Assembly: GCA_034435035.1 (NCBI GenBank)
Contig: DAOTXW010000009.1
Location: 62,001 to 126,000, forward strand
DNA: 64,000 bases
Direction: 5' to 3'
Source of the DNA: JAHEME01 sp034435035
GTDB taxonomy: Bacteria; Chloroflexota; Anaerolineae; Aggregatilineales; UBA3940
In this document: piece by piece, positions 41,845 through 50,159 of the stretch
Numbering within the stretch: position 1 is the stretch's first letter
Layout: each line of letters begins with the position of its first letter
The notes under the pieces: generated by a model
Told to the model about the DNA's origin: nothing
The model's database searches: none
The model's input: the letters and a program-made list of their open reading frames with translations, nothing else
Program-made: the position numbers and the translations under genes

Positions 41845-43470
41845 ATGCCGCCGACTGATCCCATCGAGAGTCATCTGGCCCGCCGGAACCTGCGGGGCCT
41901 GGTGAATGCCCTGCGCGACCGCCGGGTGCTGATAAGGCGCAGGGCGGCCCAGGCGCTGGGCGAACTGGCCGATCCGGCGGCAGTGCCCGCGCTGGGGCGG
42001 GCCGCCCGCCAGGACAAAGACCCCTATGTGCAGCAGTGGACCATTGACGCGCTGAGGCGGATCGGGGGGGAAGCGGCGATCGATGCGCTGGTGGATGTCC
42101 TGTTCGGCAGGGAGCGCCAGCTGACCGCCCTAGCCGCGCAGGCGCTGGCGAGCCTGCCCGATGCCCGGGCCCAAGTGGCTTTGCAGGTGCGCGATCTGTT
42201 GATTCGAAATGACTGGGCGGGCCTGGCGCGGCTGGGCGAGGCGGCTCAGCCGGCCCTGTCGGCAGTGCTGAACAGCGACCAGTATGCTGCGTGGCCCAGT
42301 GGCAAGCGCAAGGAAGTGCTGGCGGTGGCGGCGCGAGTTGGCGCCCGACCGCCGGCCCGCTGGCGGCGGGAGCTGGCGGGCGCCGGACTGTTTGTGAGTG
42401 GGCTGCATACAGTAGGCGACCTGATCGGCGGGCTGCGACACCGCAACCCGGGGGTGCGCGAGGCGGCAGCAGAGAAGCTGGGCGCCAGCGGGATCGCCTG
42501 GACAAGCCGTCCCCTGTACCGGCGGCTGCTGGCCGAACTGGGCGCCGGGGGAGATCGACGGGTGGCGGCTACGCTGGTGCGAGCCATGGCTCAACTGGGG
42601 GATCGGCGCGGGCTTGACCTCTTAAGCAGCCGGCTGACCCACCCCAATGGGCGGATCGCTGCCGAGGCGGCGCGGCTGCTGGCACAGACCAGCCTGAAGG
42701 CAGCCTTTGAAGCCCTGTTCTGGTTTGTGGCAACCCCTCCGCCACCGCCAGCCTATCGAAATGTGCCGCTCGTGCTATCGGCACTGGAACTGGCGGGGCC
42801 GGCCACCCTTGACGCGCTGCGCGGGCTGACCGAGGATGAGCGCCCGGCGGTGCGGCGGCTGATGGTCGAACTGATCGCCCGCTGCGGCCACCCGGATGCG
42901 GCCGATCTGCTGAGCCGGCTGGCCGCCGATGCCGATCCGGAGGTGCAGCATGCGGCGCTGGATGGGCTGGCCAGCCTGAACTCGGTGGAGGCGGCGACCG
43001 CCCTGTATGCACTCAGCGAAACCGCTCCAAAGCGGTGGGTAATCCGCGCCCTGGCGGCGATCACCGACCCGGCAGGCCCGAGACTGCTGCGGGAACTGGA
43101 CCCGCAAGCCACGACCCTGCAAGGAACTCTGCGGGATGGCCGCGAGCCGCTGCAGGGGGCGCGGGTGCAGGTGGTGCGTGAAGTCTACGGATCGGAGGGT
43201 GGACCGACGCTGCAAGCCGTAAGCGCCCGGGCTGAAACGAACAGCGCGGGCGAGTTTGCGCTGACCGTGTACAGTCTGGAAGCAGGCGCGCCGCTGCGCC
43301 TGAAAGTGACCACCGAAGCGCCCCCCCACCGCAGCGGGGGCACGTTTCTGGCCGATCTGCCGCTGCGGGCCAACCAGGAGAACTATGTGCTGGCATGGAT
43401 TGACCGCTTCTTCGGACGGCTGGGGATCGAGGTCGGCGATGAGGGCGGGGCGGTCAGGGCCAATACATAA
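41845..43470 (+). CDS. HEAT-repeat protein with C-terminal beta-sandwich domain
   Basis: 541 residues. About ten HEAT/PBS-lyase-like helical pairs from residue 10 to about 410 (e.g. RRRAAQALGELADPAAVPAL and VQQWTIDALRRIGGEAAIDAL), the usual protein-binding solenoid. From about residue 425 a carboxypeptidase-regulatory/CNA-B-like domain follows: TLQGTLRDGREPLQGARVQV, then ETNSAGEFALTVYSLE. There is no signal peptide or catalytic motif. The very high Arg/Ala/Leu content gives many long shadow frames on the other strand. Confidence 0.82.
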   Translation: MPPTDPIESHLARRNLRGLVNALRDRRVLIRRRAAQALGELADPAAVPALGRAARQDKDPYVQQWTIDALRRIGGEAAIDALVDVLFGRERQLTALAAQALASLPDARAQVALQVRDLLIRNDWAGLARLGEAAQPALSAVLNSDQYAAWPSGKRKEVLAVAARVGARPPARWRRELAGAGLFVSGLHTVGDLIGGLRHRNPGVREAAAEKLGASGIAWTSRPLYRRLLAELGAGGDRRVAATLVRAMAQLGDRRGLDLLSSRLTHPNGRIAAEAARLLAQTSLKAAFEALFWFVATPPPPPAYRNVPLVLSALELAGPATLDALRGLTEDERPAVRRLMVELIARCGHPDAADLLSRLAADADPEVQHAALDGLASLNSVEAATALYALSETAPKRWVIRALAAITDPAGPRLLRELDPQATTLQGTLRDGREPLQGARVQVVREVYGSEGGPTLQAVSARAETNSAGEFALTVYSLEAGAPLRLKVTTEAPPHRSGGTFLADLPLRANQENYVLAWIDRFFGRLGIEVGDEGGAVRANT

Positions 43471-43556
43471 GACCCGGCGGGGCCATTTGTGATATGCTGA
43501 GGGCGACAAAGCCCCCTCACCGAGCCGCGGGTCCACTCCTCAGGAGGTCACAGGCC

Positions 43557-43988
43557 ATGAAGCCCAGACGCTTATGGCTCGTGCCGCTTGTGTTGATCCT
43601 CGCCGGCTGCGCCGCCCCCACCGAACCGACCCCCGGCGCAACATTCAGCGGTCCCATCAACATCGATACGCAATATGCGAGCAGCGCCACCCTGCGATTC
43701 ACCGTTTCGGAAGACGGCACATCACTCACTCGGGTAGAGGTTGAATTCGCCGACCTGAAGTGCGAGAGCCTGTCCGCGGGATCGATGATGAGCGCGGTCT
43801 CCGGCGAGTTCCCGCTCGAAGGCGGCGAGATCGCGGCGGCCCCGGAAGGCATTGGCAAGCTGACCGGGCGCTTCACATCGCCCACCCAGGCCAGCGGCAC
43901 TATCACACTGACGCTGGAGCAGGACATCCCGGGCAGCACGCTGATCTGCGAGCCGGGGACGTGGGAATGGAGCGCCGAAGCCCGGTAA
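43557..43988 (+). CDS. small lipoprotein of unknown function
   Basis: 143 residues from the ATG at 43557, with CAGGAGGTCACAGGCC upstream. Lipoprotein signal MKPRRLWLVPLVLILAGC; the acylated Cys is at residue 18. Mature part is a small beta-rich domain: FSGPINIDTQYAS, TLRFTVSEDGTSLTRVEVEF, GKLTGRFTSPTQASGTITL. Two further cysteines (in LKCES and LICEPG) could form a disulfide. No known family was recognised. Confidence 0.75.
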   Translation: MKPRRLWLVPLVLILAGCAAPTEPTPGATFSGPINIDTQYASSATLRFTVSEDGTSLTRVEVEFADLKCESLSAGSMMSAVSGEFPLEGGEIAAAPEGIGKLTGRFTSPTQASGTITLTLEQDIPGSTLICEPGTWEWSAEAR

Positions 43989-44011
43989 CCCACCGGACGA
44001 ATCTCAGGCTG

Positions 44012-45088
44012 TCAGGTCAGAGGCCAGGTGGGGCGGACGTCGAAGTCAAGTGAATCGCGCCGGCCAGCCAGCCAGTGATGGTGGGCGGCGGCGGCGATCA
44101 TGGCGGCGTTATCGGTGCAGAGGAACAGAGGCGGGATGCGCACCGGCAGCCCGGCCTGCGCGATCATCGCGGCGCGGAGGGCGACATTGGCCGAGACGCC
44201 GCCCGCGATCAGGATCTCACACGCGCCGAATTCCTGCGCCGCGCGGACCGTCTTGCCAACCAGCACGTCCACCACCGCCGCCTGGAAGCTGGCCGCCAGG
44301 TCGGCAACCGGCAGATCGGGGGGGAGGGGCGCATCGATCCGGTAGGCAGGATCGAGCTGGCGCAGGGTGCGGAGCACCGCCGTCTTGAGGCCAGAGAAGC
44401 TGAAATCGTAGTTCTGCTCACCCTGGTCGCCACGCAGCCAGGCGCGCGGCAACGGGAAGGCCGCAGGATCGCCAGGTGATCCCGCCTTCTGGATGGCAGG
44501 GCCGCCGGGGTAAGGCAGCCCCAGCAGGCGGCCCACTTTGTCGAAAGCCTCGCCGGCGGCGTCATCCACCGTGCCGCCCAGCCGGCGATACTGCCCATGG
44601 CCGGACATCAGCACCAGCTCGGTATGCCCGCCGGAGACAATGAGCACCACGACCGGGAACTCGATGGGGATCGGTTCAGCGCCCGGCACTCCGCCCGGCG
44701 CAAAGCGGTATTCAGGCGGAGCCAGCCACAGCGAATAGACATGCCCCTCCAGATGGTTGATAGCCAGCAAAGGGAGCCCGCTGGCCAGCGCCAGGCCCTT
44801 GGCCATGTTGACGCCCACGACAAGCGATCCGGCCAGCCCGGGGCCGCGGGTGACGGCCAGCGCGTCGAGGTCGCGCAACGAAAGCCCGGCCTGCTGAAGC
44901 GCCGCGGCGACGACTGGATAGATCTGCTCGATGTGGGCCCGCGAGGCCAGCTCCGGGAAAACCCCCCCATACTGAGCATGGAGATCAACCTGGGAAGCCA
45001 CCACATTGGCACGGATGATCCGGCCGTCTTCCACTACTGCGGCGGCGGTTTCGTCACAGGATGTTTCAATGCTTAAAATGACCGTCAC
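44012..45088 (-). CDS. tsaD: tRNA N6-adenosine threonylcarbamoyltransferase
   Basis: 358 residues. Transfers threonylcarbamoyl onto A37 of ANN-decoding tRNAs. Signatures: LSIETSCDETAAAVVED, the metal-binding HxxxH in INHLEGHVYSLWL, VLIVSGGHTELV, FDKVGRLLGLPYPGG, NYDFSFSGLKTAVL, and IAGGVSANVALR. TsaE (56680) is also in this window; TsaB and TsaC are not seen. A GTG at 45088 is preferred over the TTG at 45109, which has no ribosome site. Confidence 0.95.
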   Translation of the reverse strand: MTVILSIETSCDETAAAVVEDGRIIRANVVASQVDLHAQYGGVFPELASRAHIEQIYPVVAAALQQAGLSLRDLDALAVTRGPGLAGSLVVGVNMAKGLALASGLPLLAINHLEGHVYSLWLAPPEYRFAPGGVPGAEPIPIEFPVVVLIVSGGHTELVLMSGHGQYRRLGGTVDDAAGEAFDKVGRLLGLPYPGGPAIQKAGSPGDPAAFPLPRAWLRGDQGEQNYDFSFSGLKTAVLRTLRQLDPAYRIDAPLPPDLPVADLAASFQAAVVDVLVGKTVRAAQEFGACEILIAGGVSANVALRAAMIAQAGLPVRIPPLFLCTDNAAMIAAAAHHHWLAGRRDSLDFDVRPTWPLT

Positions 45089-45122
45089 GGGCGGCCTGCC
45101 TTCTTGCAAGAGGAGGATCGGC

Positions 45123-46364
45123 TCAGCCGGACGCAGGCCCTGATTCCCGCATTGGGATAACCAGGTCCCTGGGGAACGGCGTCAGGCTGTGGAAGCGCCC
45201 CTCAGAATCCACGTAGATGGTGTCCTCAATGCGAACCCCGAAGCCACGAGACGGGTAGTACAACCCCGGCTCAATCGTGAAGACCTGACCCGGCTGGATG
45301 ATGTCCGGGGCAACCGAGGCAAAGCGCGGGCGAGCGTGGATCTCCAGACCGAGCCCGTGGCCCAGGCTATGCACGTAGCCTTCCTGTGCGGCGGGGTCGG
45401 AGCGGATCGTTGTGTGCCCCATCTCCTCAAAGAGATCGCAGGCCATCTCCTGGTAGCGAGCCGTTTTTTCGCCGACCGCCAGGGCGTTCATCACCTGACT
45501 GAAGGCGAGCATGACCTGATCATATGCCCGCTGCACCTCAGTGGGGGCATACCCCAGGCAGAAGGTGCGGGTCATGTCATGGAAGTAGCCGCCGCCGAGT
45601 TCGCGGGGGAAGAGGTCAAAGACGACAGCCTGACCCAGCTCCAGCACATCGGCGTCCTCACCGCGTGAGTGCGGCACACCGCCGTCCCGTCCCACGGCGA
45701 AGATCATCCCATCTGCCTCTTCGAGTTGGTGCTCCAGGAGGCGAGCGCGGGCGAAGCGCTTGACCTCTCCGACCGTCAGCGGCGCGCCGCCGGCGCCGAT
45801 CAGCTGCGAGCCGCGGACGGGGCGTCCACGCAGAAACTCAATTGTCTCAGCCATGACCCGATTGGTGCGCTCTGCCACGGATTGCAGCGCCCGAAGCTCC
45901 TGCTCATCCTTGGTGGTGAAGGCCTCATCGAAGATCGAGGTCTCCGTCTCGCCGGTAACTGTCAGGCCCTCGACCAACTGGCCCAGGCGCGAGAGAAACA
46001 TGAAGGAATGCCCCGGATCGCCGGCTCCGTAGAAGCTGACCACCCCATGGATGTCCAACTGCTCGAAGATCGCTGCCATCATCTGCAGACGACCCTCGAA
46101 GTAGCTGCCGGTTTCCTTGATCAGCGTGTACAGATTGAAGTCGCTATAGGTGCGAACCGGGAGGCCGCTCCGGGCTGCCTCCTCGCGTTCCATGGCGCCC
46201 ACTATCAACAGCGGAGCCTGCCCGCGCTTCTGGATGACCAGACCCTCGGTGATCGGCGCGCCGCCAGTCAGATACTGGAGCGGATAGTTCTCGGCAGCAT
46301 GGCCCATGATGATGATCGCGTCAAAGCCGCGCTCGGCCATCAGTCTGTCCAGATCGGATCTCAC
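45123..46364 (-). CDS. M24-family metallopeptidase (Xaa-Pro-type)
   Basis: 413 residues. Creatinase N-terminal domain (1-170) and catalytic domain with Asp in VVFDLFPRE, Asp in YFHDMTRTFCLG, His in LGHGLGLEIHARP, Glu in FTIEPGLYY and Glu in GVRIEDTIYV. A second Xaa-Pro peptidase-type gene besides 25651-26844; the two are only distantly alike. GTG start overlaps the selA stop (GTGA); GGAGATG lies in front. Confidence 0.9.
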   Translation of the reverse strand: MRSDLDRLMAERGFDAIIIMGHAAENYPLQYLTGGAPITEGLVIQKRGQAPLLIVGAMEREEAARSGLPVRTYSDFNLYTLIKETGSYFEGRLQMMAAIFEQLDIHGVVSFYGAGDPGHSFMFLSRLGQLVEGLTVTGETETSIFDEAFTTKDEQELRALQSVAERTNRVMAETIEFLRGRPVRGSQLIGAGGAPLTVGEVKRFARARLLEHQLEEADGMIFAVGRDGGVPHSRGEDADVLELGQAVVFDLFPRELGGGYFHDMTRTFCLGYAPTEVQRAYDQVMLAFSQVMNALAVGEKTARYQEMACDLFEEMGHTTIRSDPAAQEGYVHSLGHGLGLEIHARPRFASVAPDIIQPGQVFTIEPGLYYPSRGFGVRIEDTIYVDSEGRFHSLTPFPRDLVIPMRESGPASG

Positions 46365-47770
46365 GTTTCATCTCCTGGAGTAGGTGTCAGAGAAGTCAGC
46401 GCCTGCAGCAGTTCCTCCTCGTCACGCGGCAGCACGGTGCGCGGATCGATCAGCACGCGGTTGTCCTCGATCCGCACAATAATCGGTATGGCGCGCTGCC
46501 TCAACCGGGCTGCCAGCTGATCGGGCAGCGAAGTTTCCAGAGCGAGCAGGCAGGATGGCAGGGTTTCGCCGGGCAGACTGCCCCCGCCGATCGCGCTGCG
46601 TCCTTCCACCACACCGGCGGGCCGGCCAGCCTGGCTGAGCGCCGACGCCCAGCGCCGAGCGCGCTCCTCGACGGCAGCGACGGGCATGCCGATCATCTGC
46701 CAGACCGGCACGCACTCCAATGCCTCGCCCTTCAGATAATGGATGAGGGTCGCAGACAGCGCCGCCAGGCACAGCTTGTCCGCCCGGAGCGCGCGCGCGA
46801 GCGGGTGACGGCGCAGGCGGTCGATCACGGCGGATCGCCCGGCCAGAATGCCGGCCTGCGGCCCGCCGAGCAACTTGTCGCCGCTGAACAGGACGAGGTC
46901 GGCACCCGCAGCCAGGCTGTGCTGCACCACAGGCTCCGGGGCGAGGCCGAACTGCACGGTGTCGATGAGGGCCCCGCTGCCCACGTCGTCCAGTACCAGC
47001 AGGCCGCGGCTGTGCCCCAGCGCGACGAGCTCGGCGAGTGAAGGTTCGGCGGTGAAGCCGATCAGGGCGAAATTCGAGCGGTGGACGCGCATGATCAGGG
47101 ATGAGGCGTCGTTCACGGCCCGCTCATAATCGTGCAGATGGGTGCGGTTCGTCGTGCCGACCTCTACCAGGCGGGCGCCGCTCTGGGCCATGACATCCGG
47201 GATGCGAAAGCCGCCGCCAATCTCCACCAGCTGGCTGCGCGAGATGATCACCTCGCGGCCGCGGGGCCAGGCCTCATCCGGGCCAGCCAACGCGGAAAGC
47301 GCCAGCAGCACTGCGCCGGCATTGTTATTGACCACCAGGGCGCTGTCCGCGCCGGTGATCTGGCTGAGCAGCGCTTCGGCATGCTGGCTGCGGGAGCCAC
47401 GGCGACCGGTACCGAGGTCAAACTCCAGCGTGCTGTAACCGGCTGCCACGGCCTGAACGGCGCTGATAGCCGCCTCTGACAGCGGCGCACGGCCCAGGTT
47501 GGTGTGGACGATCACCCCGGTGGCGTTGATCACGCGGCGCAGCGTAGGCGTCAGCCAGTCCTGAAGGATCGAGCGGGCATCTGCCAGGAGCGCATCCGCT
47601 GCGGGGAGGTTCGCTTCGCCAGCTTGCAGCGCCTGGCGGGCGCGGGCGAGCGCCTGCCGGAGGGCGTTTACGGTCAGCGGGCGTCCGTAGTCGGCGATCA
47701 GGCGAGCGGCGTCCGGATCCTGGAGCATGCGATCCACAGCGGGAAGCTGGCGAAGCGACGCGGAAGGCAT
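46361..47770 (-). CDS. selA: L-seryl-tRNA(Sec) selenium transferase
   Basis: 469 residues. PLP enzyme that converts Ser-tRNA(Sec) to Sec-tRNA(Sec). Visible motifs: RRVINATGVIVHTNLGRAPL, VVNNNAGAVLLAL, EIGGGFRIPDVM, VGTTNRTHLHDYE, LDDVGSGAL and the PLP lysine in FSGDKLLGGPQAG. No selB, selD or tRNA-Sec gene appears in the window. Its stop overlaps the next gene start. A SelA homologue that works on another pathway cannot be excluded, but the signature is strong. Confidence 0.92.
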   Translation of the reverse strand: MPSASLRQLPAVDRMLQDPDAARLIADYGRPLTVNALRQALARARQALQAGEANLPAADALLADARSILQDWLTPTLRRVINATGVIVHTNLGRAPLSEAAISAVQAVAAGYSTLEFDLGTGRRGSRSQHAEALLSQITGADSALVVNNNAGAVLLALSALAGPDEAWPRGREVIISRSQLVEIGGGFRIPDVMAQSGARLVEVGTTNRTHLHDYERAVNDASSLIMRVHRSNFALIGFTAEPSLAELVALGHSRGLLVLDDVGSGALIDTVQFGLAPEPVVQHSLAAGADLVLFSGDKLLGGPQAGILAGRSAVIDRLRRHPLARALRADKLCLAALSATLIHYLKGEALECVPVWQMIGMPVAAVEERARRWASALSQAGRPAGVVEGRSAIGGGSLPGETLPSCLLALETSLPDQLAARLRQRAIPIIVRIEDNRVLIDPRTVLPRDEEELLQALTSLTPTPGDET

Positions 47771-47778
47771 TATCGGGG

Positions 47779-48222
47779 TCAGTCGGGGCGCCAGCGCGTG
47801 CGCTCGCGCAGGCGAAGGAGGGCTTCAATAATCACCAGCGCGCCAATCAGGACAATGGCCAGCGGGACTGAGAGGAGGCGAGGGATGCGCAGCCACGCAC
47901 AGACGGTGCCAAAAAGGCCGACCCAGACAGCCTGCCTGATCAATACGCCTGGCGGCAAGAATGCCGCCCGTTCGCGGCCAAAGCGCTGATTCAGGAGCCG
48001 GACAAAAGGCAGAGCCGTCCCGGTGAGCGCGATATGGAGCAGGGCATAGAAGACCCAGCGGTTGGGGACGGTGGGAAGCTGGTTGCTCACCAGCCAGAGG
48101 AGGCCGGACCATCCCCCGACGGCCAGCAGGACGCCGGCAGCGACAGCACTCGCCTGAGCAGGCTCGGTGCTGGTGCGCTGAACCGAAGAAGATGTGGGGG
48201 CTGTGCGGGTGGTTGAGGCCAT
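47779..48222 (-). CDS. four-helix membrane protein of unknown function
   Basis: 147 residues. After a Ser/Thr-rich N-terminus (about 25 residues) come hydrophobic segments near 26-45, 53-72, 92-112 and 115-133, with a basic C-terminus. No family recognised. Lies 8 bases before selA, in the same transcription direction; the start at 48222 is preferred over an ATG at 48258. Confidence 0.65.
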   Translation of the reverse strand: MASTTRTAPTSSSVQRTSTEPAQASAVAAGVLLAVGGWSGLLWLVSNQLPTVPNRWVFYALLHIALTGTALPFVRLLNQRFGRERAAFLPPGVLIRQAVWVGLFGTVCAWLRIPRLLSVPLAIVLIGALVIIEALLRLRERTRWRPD

Positions 48223-48303
48223 GGCCGGATTATACTGAAAGCGATCCGGCCCGGCCAAATTAAGAACCTGCCGCGGGAGGCTGCCGGCAAGAGGGGCCGG
48301 CGA

Positions 48304-48744
48304 CTAGAACTGGATGGCGCCGATGGTTAGCAGAAGCAAGGCGCTCAGCACCGCGACATCAAGAAACAGGAAGATCGAGAGCAGCATCCGCTGCTGCGGG
48401 GTCATCCCTTTTGCCGGGCGGCGGCGGGGTTTGCGCGGTGCAGCCGCAGCCCGGGCAGGAGCGGATCGTTTGGCGGGTGGGGTGCGGACGGTAGGAGCAG
48501 AAGCAGCGGGCGGCGGGGCAGAGGCAGCCTGGGCGTTGACAGTAGGCTGATCAAAGTCCGGGAAGTCAAAGGGGGCGCCAAAGCTATCATCGTCAAGCAG
48601 GCTGCCGCCGCGAGATGCGCCTGAGCCGCCTGCCGGCGGTACAGGCGGCAGATCGAAGCCGAGGTCGTCCGGATCGGAGAACGAGCCGAACAGATCGTCA
48701 CCCGGCTGTCTGGAGCCCCGCAGAGACATCAGGTCGTCATCCAT
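48304..48744 (-). CDS. tail-anchored protein with long disordered N-terminus
   Basis: 146 residues. The acidic, Pro/Ala/Ser-rich N-terminal 110 residues (with DDLFGSFSDPDDLGFDLPP) and a basic KRSAPARAAAAPRKPRRR block precede a single C-terminal membrane helix (LLSIFLFLDVAVLSALLLL). This topology points to a tail-anchored protein with its disordered part in the cytosol. GGGGAGGTGCCGCC is the ribosome site for the ATG at 48744. First gene of the minus-strand selA-tsaD unit. Confidence 0.7.
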   Translation of the reverse strand: MDDDLMSLRGSRQPGDDLFGSFSDPDDLGFDLPPVPPAGGSGASRGGSLLDDDSFGAPFDFPDFDQPTVNAQAASAPPPAASAPTVRTPPAKRSAPARAAAAPRKPRRRPAKGMTPQQRMLLSIFLFLDVAVLSALLLLTIGAIQF

Positions 48745-48843
48745 GGCGGCACCTCCCCACATTGGCCTGAGATTGAAGCGTAGATCAAATCGGGCGGGCT
48801 GTCAAGACGCCGGCAGCTGCGCTAGCGCCGCTAGCCCAACAGA

Positions 48844-48872
48844 TTGACACATACGTTCTTCGGCGCTATACT
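48844..48872 (+). promoter_or_regulatory. consensus promoter of the small-ORF unit
   Basis: TTGACA, 17-base spacer, TATACT: 11 of 12 consensus positions. Predicted transcript start near 48880, about 23 bases before the small ORF. Confidence 0.85.
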
Positions 48873-48902
48873 GCTTTATCTTTTGAGAAAGGAGGCAGGC
48901 TC

Positions 48903-48992
48903 ATGGTGTTTGAAAAGCTCATTGCACGGGCACAGCATGGTGCAGTTCTGAATGCTGCCCGCACAGGGTGTAGTGTGCCTGCCGACTGGTGA
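48903..48992 (+). CDS. 29-residue small peptide, candidate regulatory leader peptide
   Basis: ATG at 48903 follows AAAGGAGG with a 7-base spacing, the best ribosome site in the window. The peptide starts MVFEKLIARAQHG and ends TGCSVPADW, with Trp just before the TGA stop at 48990. An intrinsic terminator follows 30 bases on, and an ABC exporter operon without a visible promoter of its own starts at 49125. The order promoter, short ORF, terminator, drug-type ABC genes is that of translation-dependent attenuators. Alternatively it is a small exported or signalling peptide carried by the exporter. No homologue is known to me. Confidence 0.6.
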   Translation: MVFEKLIARAQHGAVLNAARTGCSVPADW

Positions 48993-49021
48993 TTCCTGTC
49001 ACGCCATAAACGTGCGATCAG

Positions 49022-49058
49022 CCGTGGGCCACTGCAAAAGGCCCACGGTTTTTATTTT
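49022..49058 (+). terminator. intrinsic terminator between the small ORF and the ABC operon
   Basis: CCGTGGGCC, 9-base loop, GGCCCACGG (perfect 9-bp stem), followed by TTTTTATTTT. Its 3' arm can also pair with an exact copy of the 5' arm, CCGTGGGC, at 49075-49082, so two hairpins compete. The 380-base span 48745-49124 contains only this unit. Confidence 0.9.
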
Positions 49059-49124
49059 CCCAGCCGCCGTCCCGCCGTGGGCTCCTGCGTTGATAGTCAG
49101 ATGCATGCCTGGAGAGAGGACTTC

Positions 49125-50159
49125 ATGTCTCAGATTGCTGCTGTGCAAACCCATAATCTGGGCCGCGTATACAAGGTCCGTGGCCCCAAGCGTCGGGGCG
49201 ACATACGGGAGATTGTCGCGCTTGAAGGGGTGAACCTGGATATTCAGCATGGCGAGATGTTTGGACTGCTGGGCCCGAACGGGGCGGGTAAGACCACCCT
49301 GATCAAGATTCTGGCCACACTGCTGCTGCCAAGCACCGGTACGGCATCCATCAATGGGCTGGATGTGGTGACAGACGTAACCGCCATTCGTCGTCAGATC
49401 AGCATGGTGAGCGGCGGGGAGACAAGCGGATATGGTCTGCTGACCGTTGAGGAAAACCTGTGGATGTTCGCCCGCTTCTACGGGCTGGACAACCGCGTGG
49501 CCCGTGAGCGCATCCATGCGATGCTGGAGATCGTCGGGCTGGCGGACCGCAAGCGGACCAAGATATCTGACCTGTCCACCGGATTGCGACAGAAGATGAA
49601 CTTCGTGCGCGGCTTCATCTCCGATCCGACGATCGTCTTTCTGGATGAGCCAACGCTGGGGCTGGATGTCAGCGCAGCGCGGGAAGTGCGGGGATTCGTT
49701 CGGAAGTGGATGTCCGATCATCCCGAACGAACGGTCCTGCTGACCACACACTATATGGCTGAAGCGGATGAGCTGTGCGATCGCCTGGCGATCATCGATC
49801 GAGGGCGGCTGCTGGCCCTGGATACTCCACAGAACCTGAAGCGCGGCCTCCAGCGCGAGGCCATCTTCCATCTCAAAGTGGAGCCGCTGGGGCCACGACC
49901 CAGCCGGGAGGACATGATCGAGTCTGTGCCGGGAGTCCGGCAGGTGTCGGTCAGCGAGCAGAACGGCCACACGGCGCTGAGCCTGATCCTGGAAGCGGAG
50001 GACGCCCTGTCCGGTGTGCTGACTCACCTGACCGGGCGCGGCTCCAGCCTGATCTCGCTGGAGAAGCGCGAACCGACTCTGGAAGATGTATTCATCAACC
50101 TGGTTGGCCGCGGCCTGGAGGTCGATACATCCCGTAAGCTGGAGGAGGGCAATGGATAA
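49125..50159 (+). CDS. ABC exporter ATP-binding protein (drug/Nod type)
   Basis: 344 residues. Walker A GPNGAGKTT, signature LSTGLRQKMNFVRG (SxG variant), Walker B TIVFLDEPTLGLD, and H-loop LLTTHYMAEADELCD. The C-terminal extension of about 80 residues with ALSGVLTHLTGRG and LEDVFINLVGRGLE is that of DrrA/CcmA-like ABC-2 exporters. ATG at 49125 with GGAGAGAGGA upstream. Overlaps the first permease gene by 8 bases. Confidence 0.94.
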   Translation: MSQIAAVQTHNLGRVYKVRGPKRRGDIREIVALEGVNLDIQHGEMFGLLGPNGAGKTTLIKILATLLLPSTGTASINGLDVVTDVTAIRRQISMVSGGETSGYGLLTVEENLWMFARFYGLDNRVARERIHAMLEIVGLADRKRTKISDLSTGLRQKMNFVRGFISDPTIVFLDEPTLGLDVSAAREVRGFVRKWMSDHPERTVLLTTHYMAEADELCDRLAIIDRGRLLALDTPQNLKRGLQREAIFHLKVEPLGPRPSREDMIESVPGVRQVSVSEQNGHTALSLILEAEDALSGVLTHLTGRGSSLISLEKREPTLEDVFINLVGRGLEVDTSRKLEEGNG

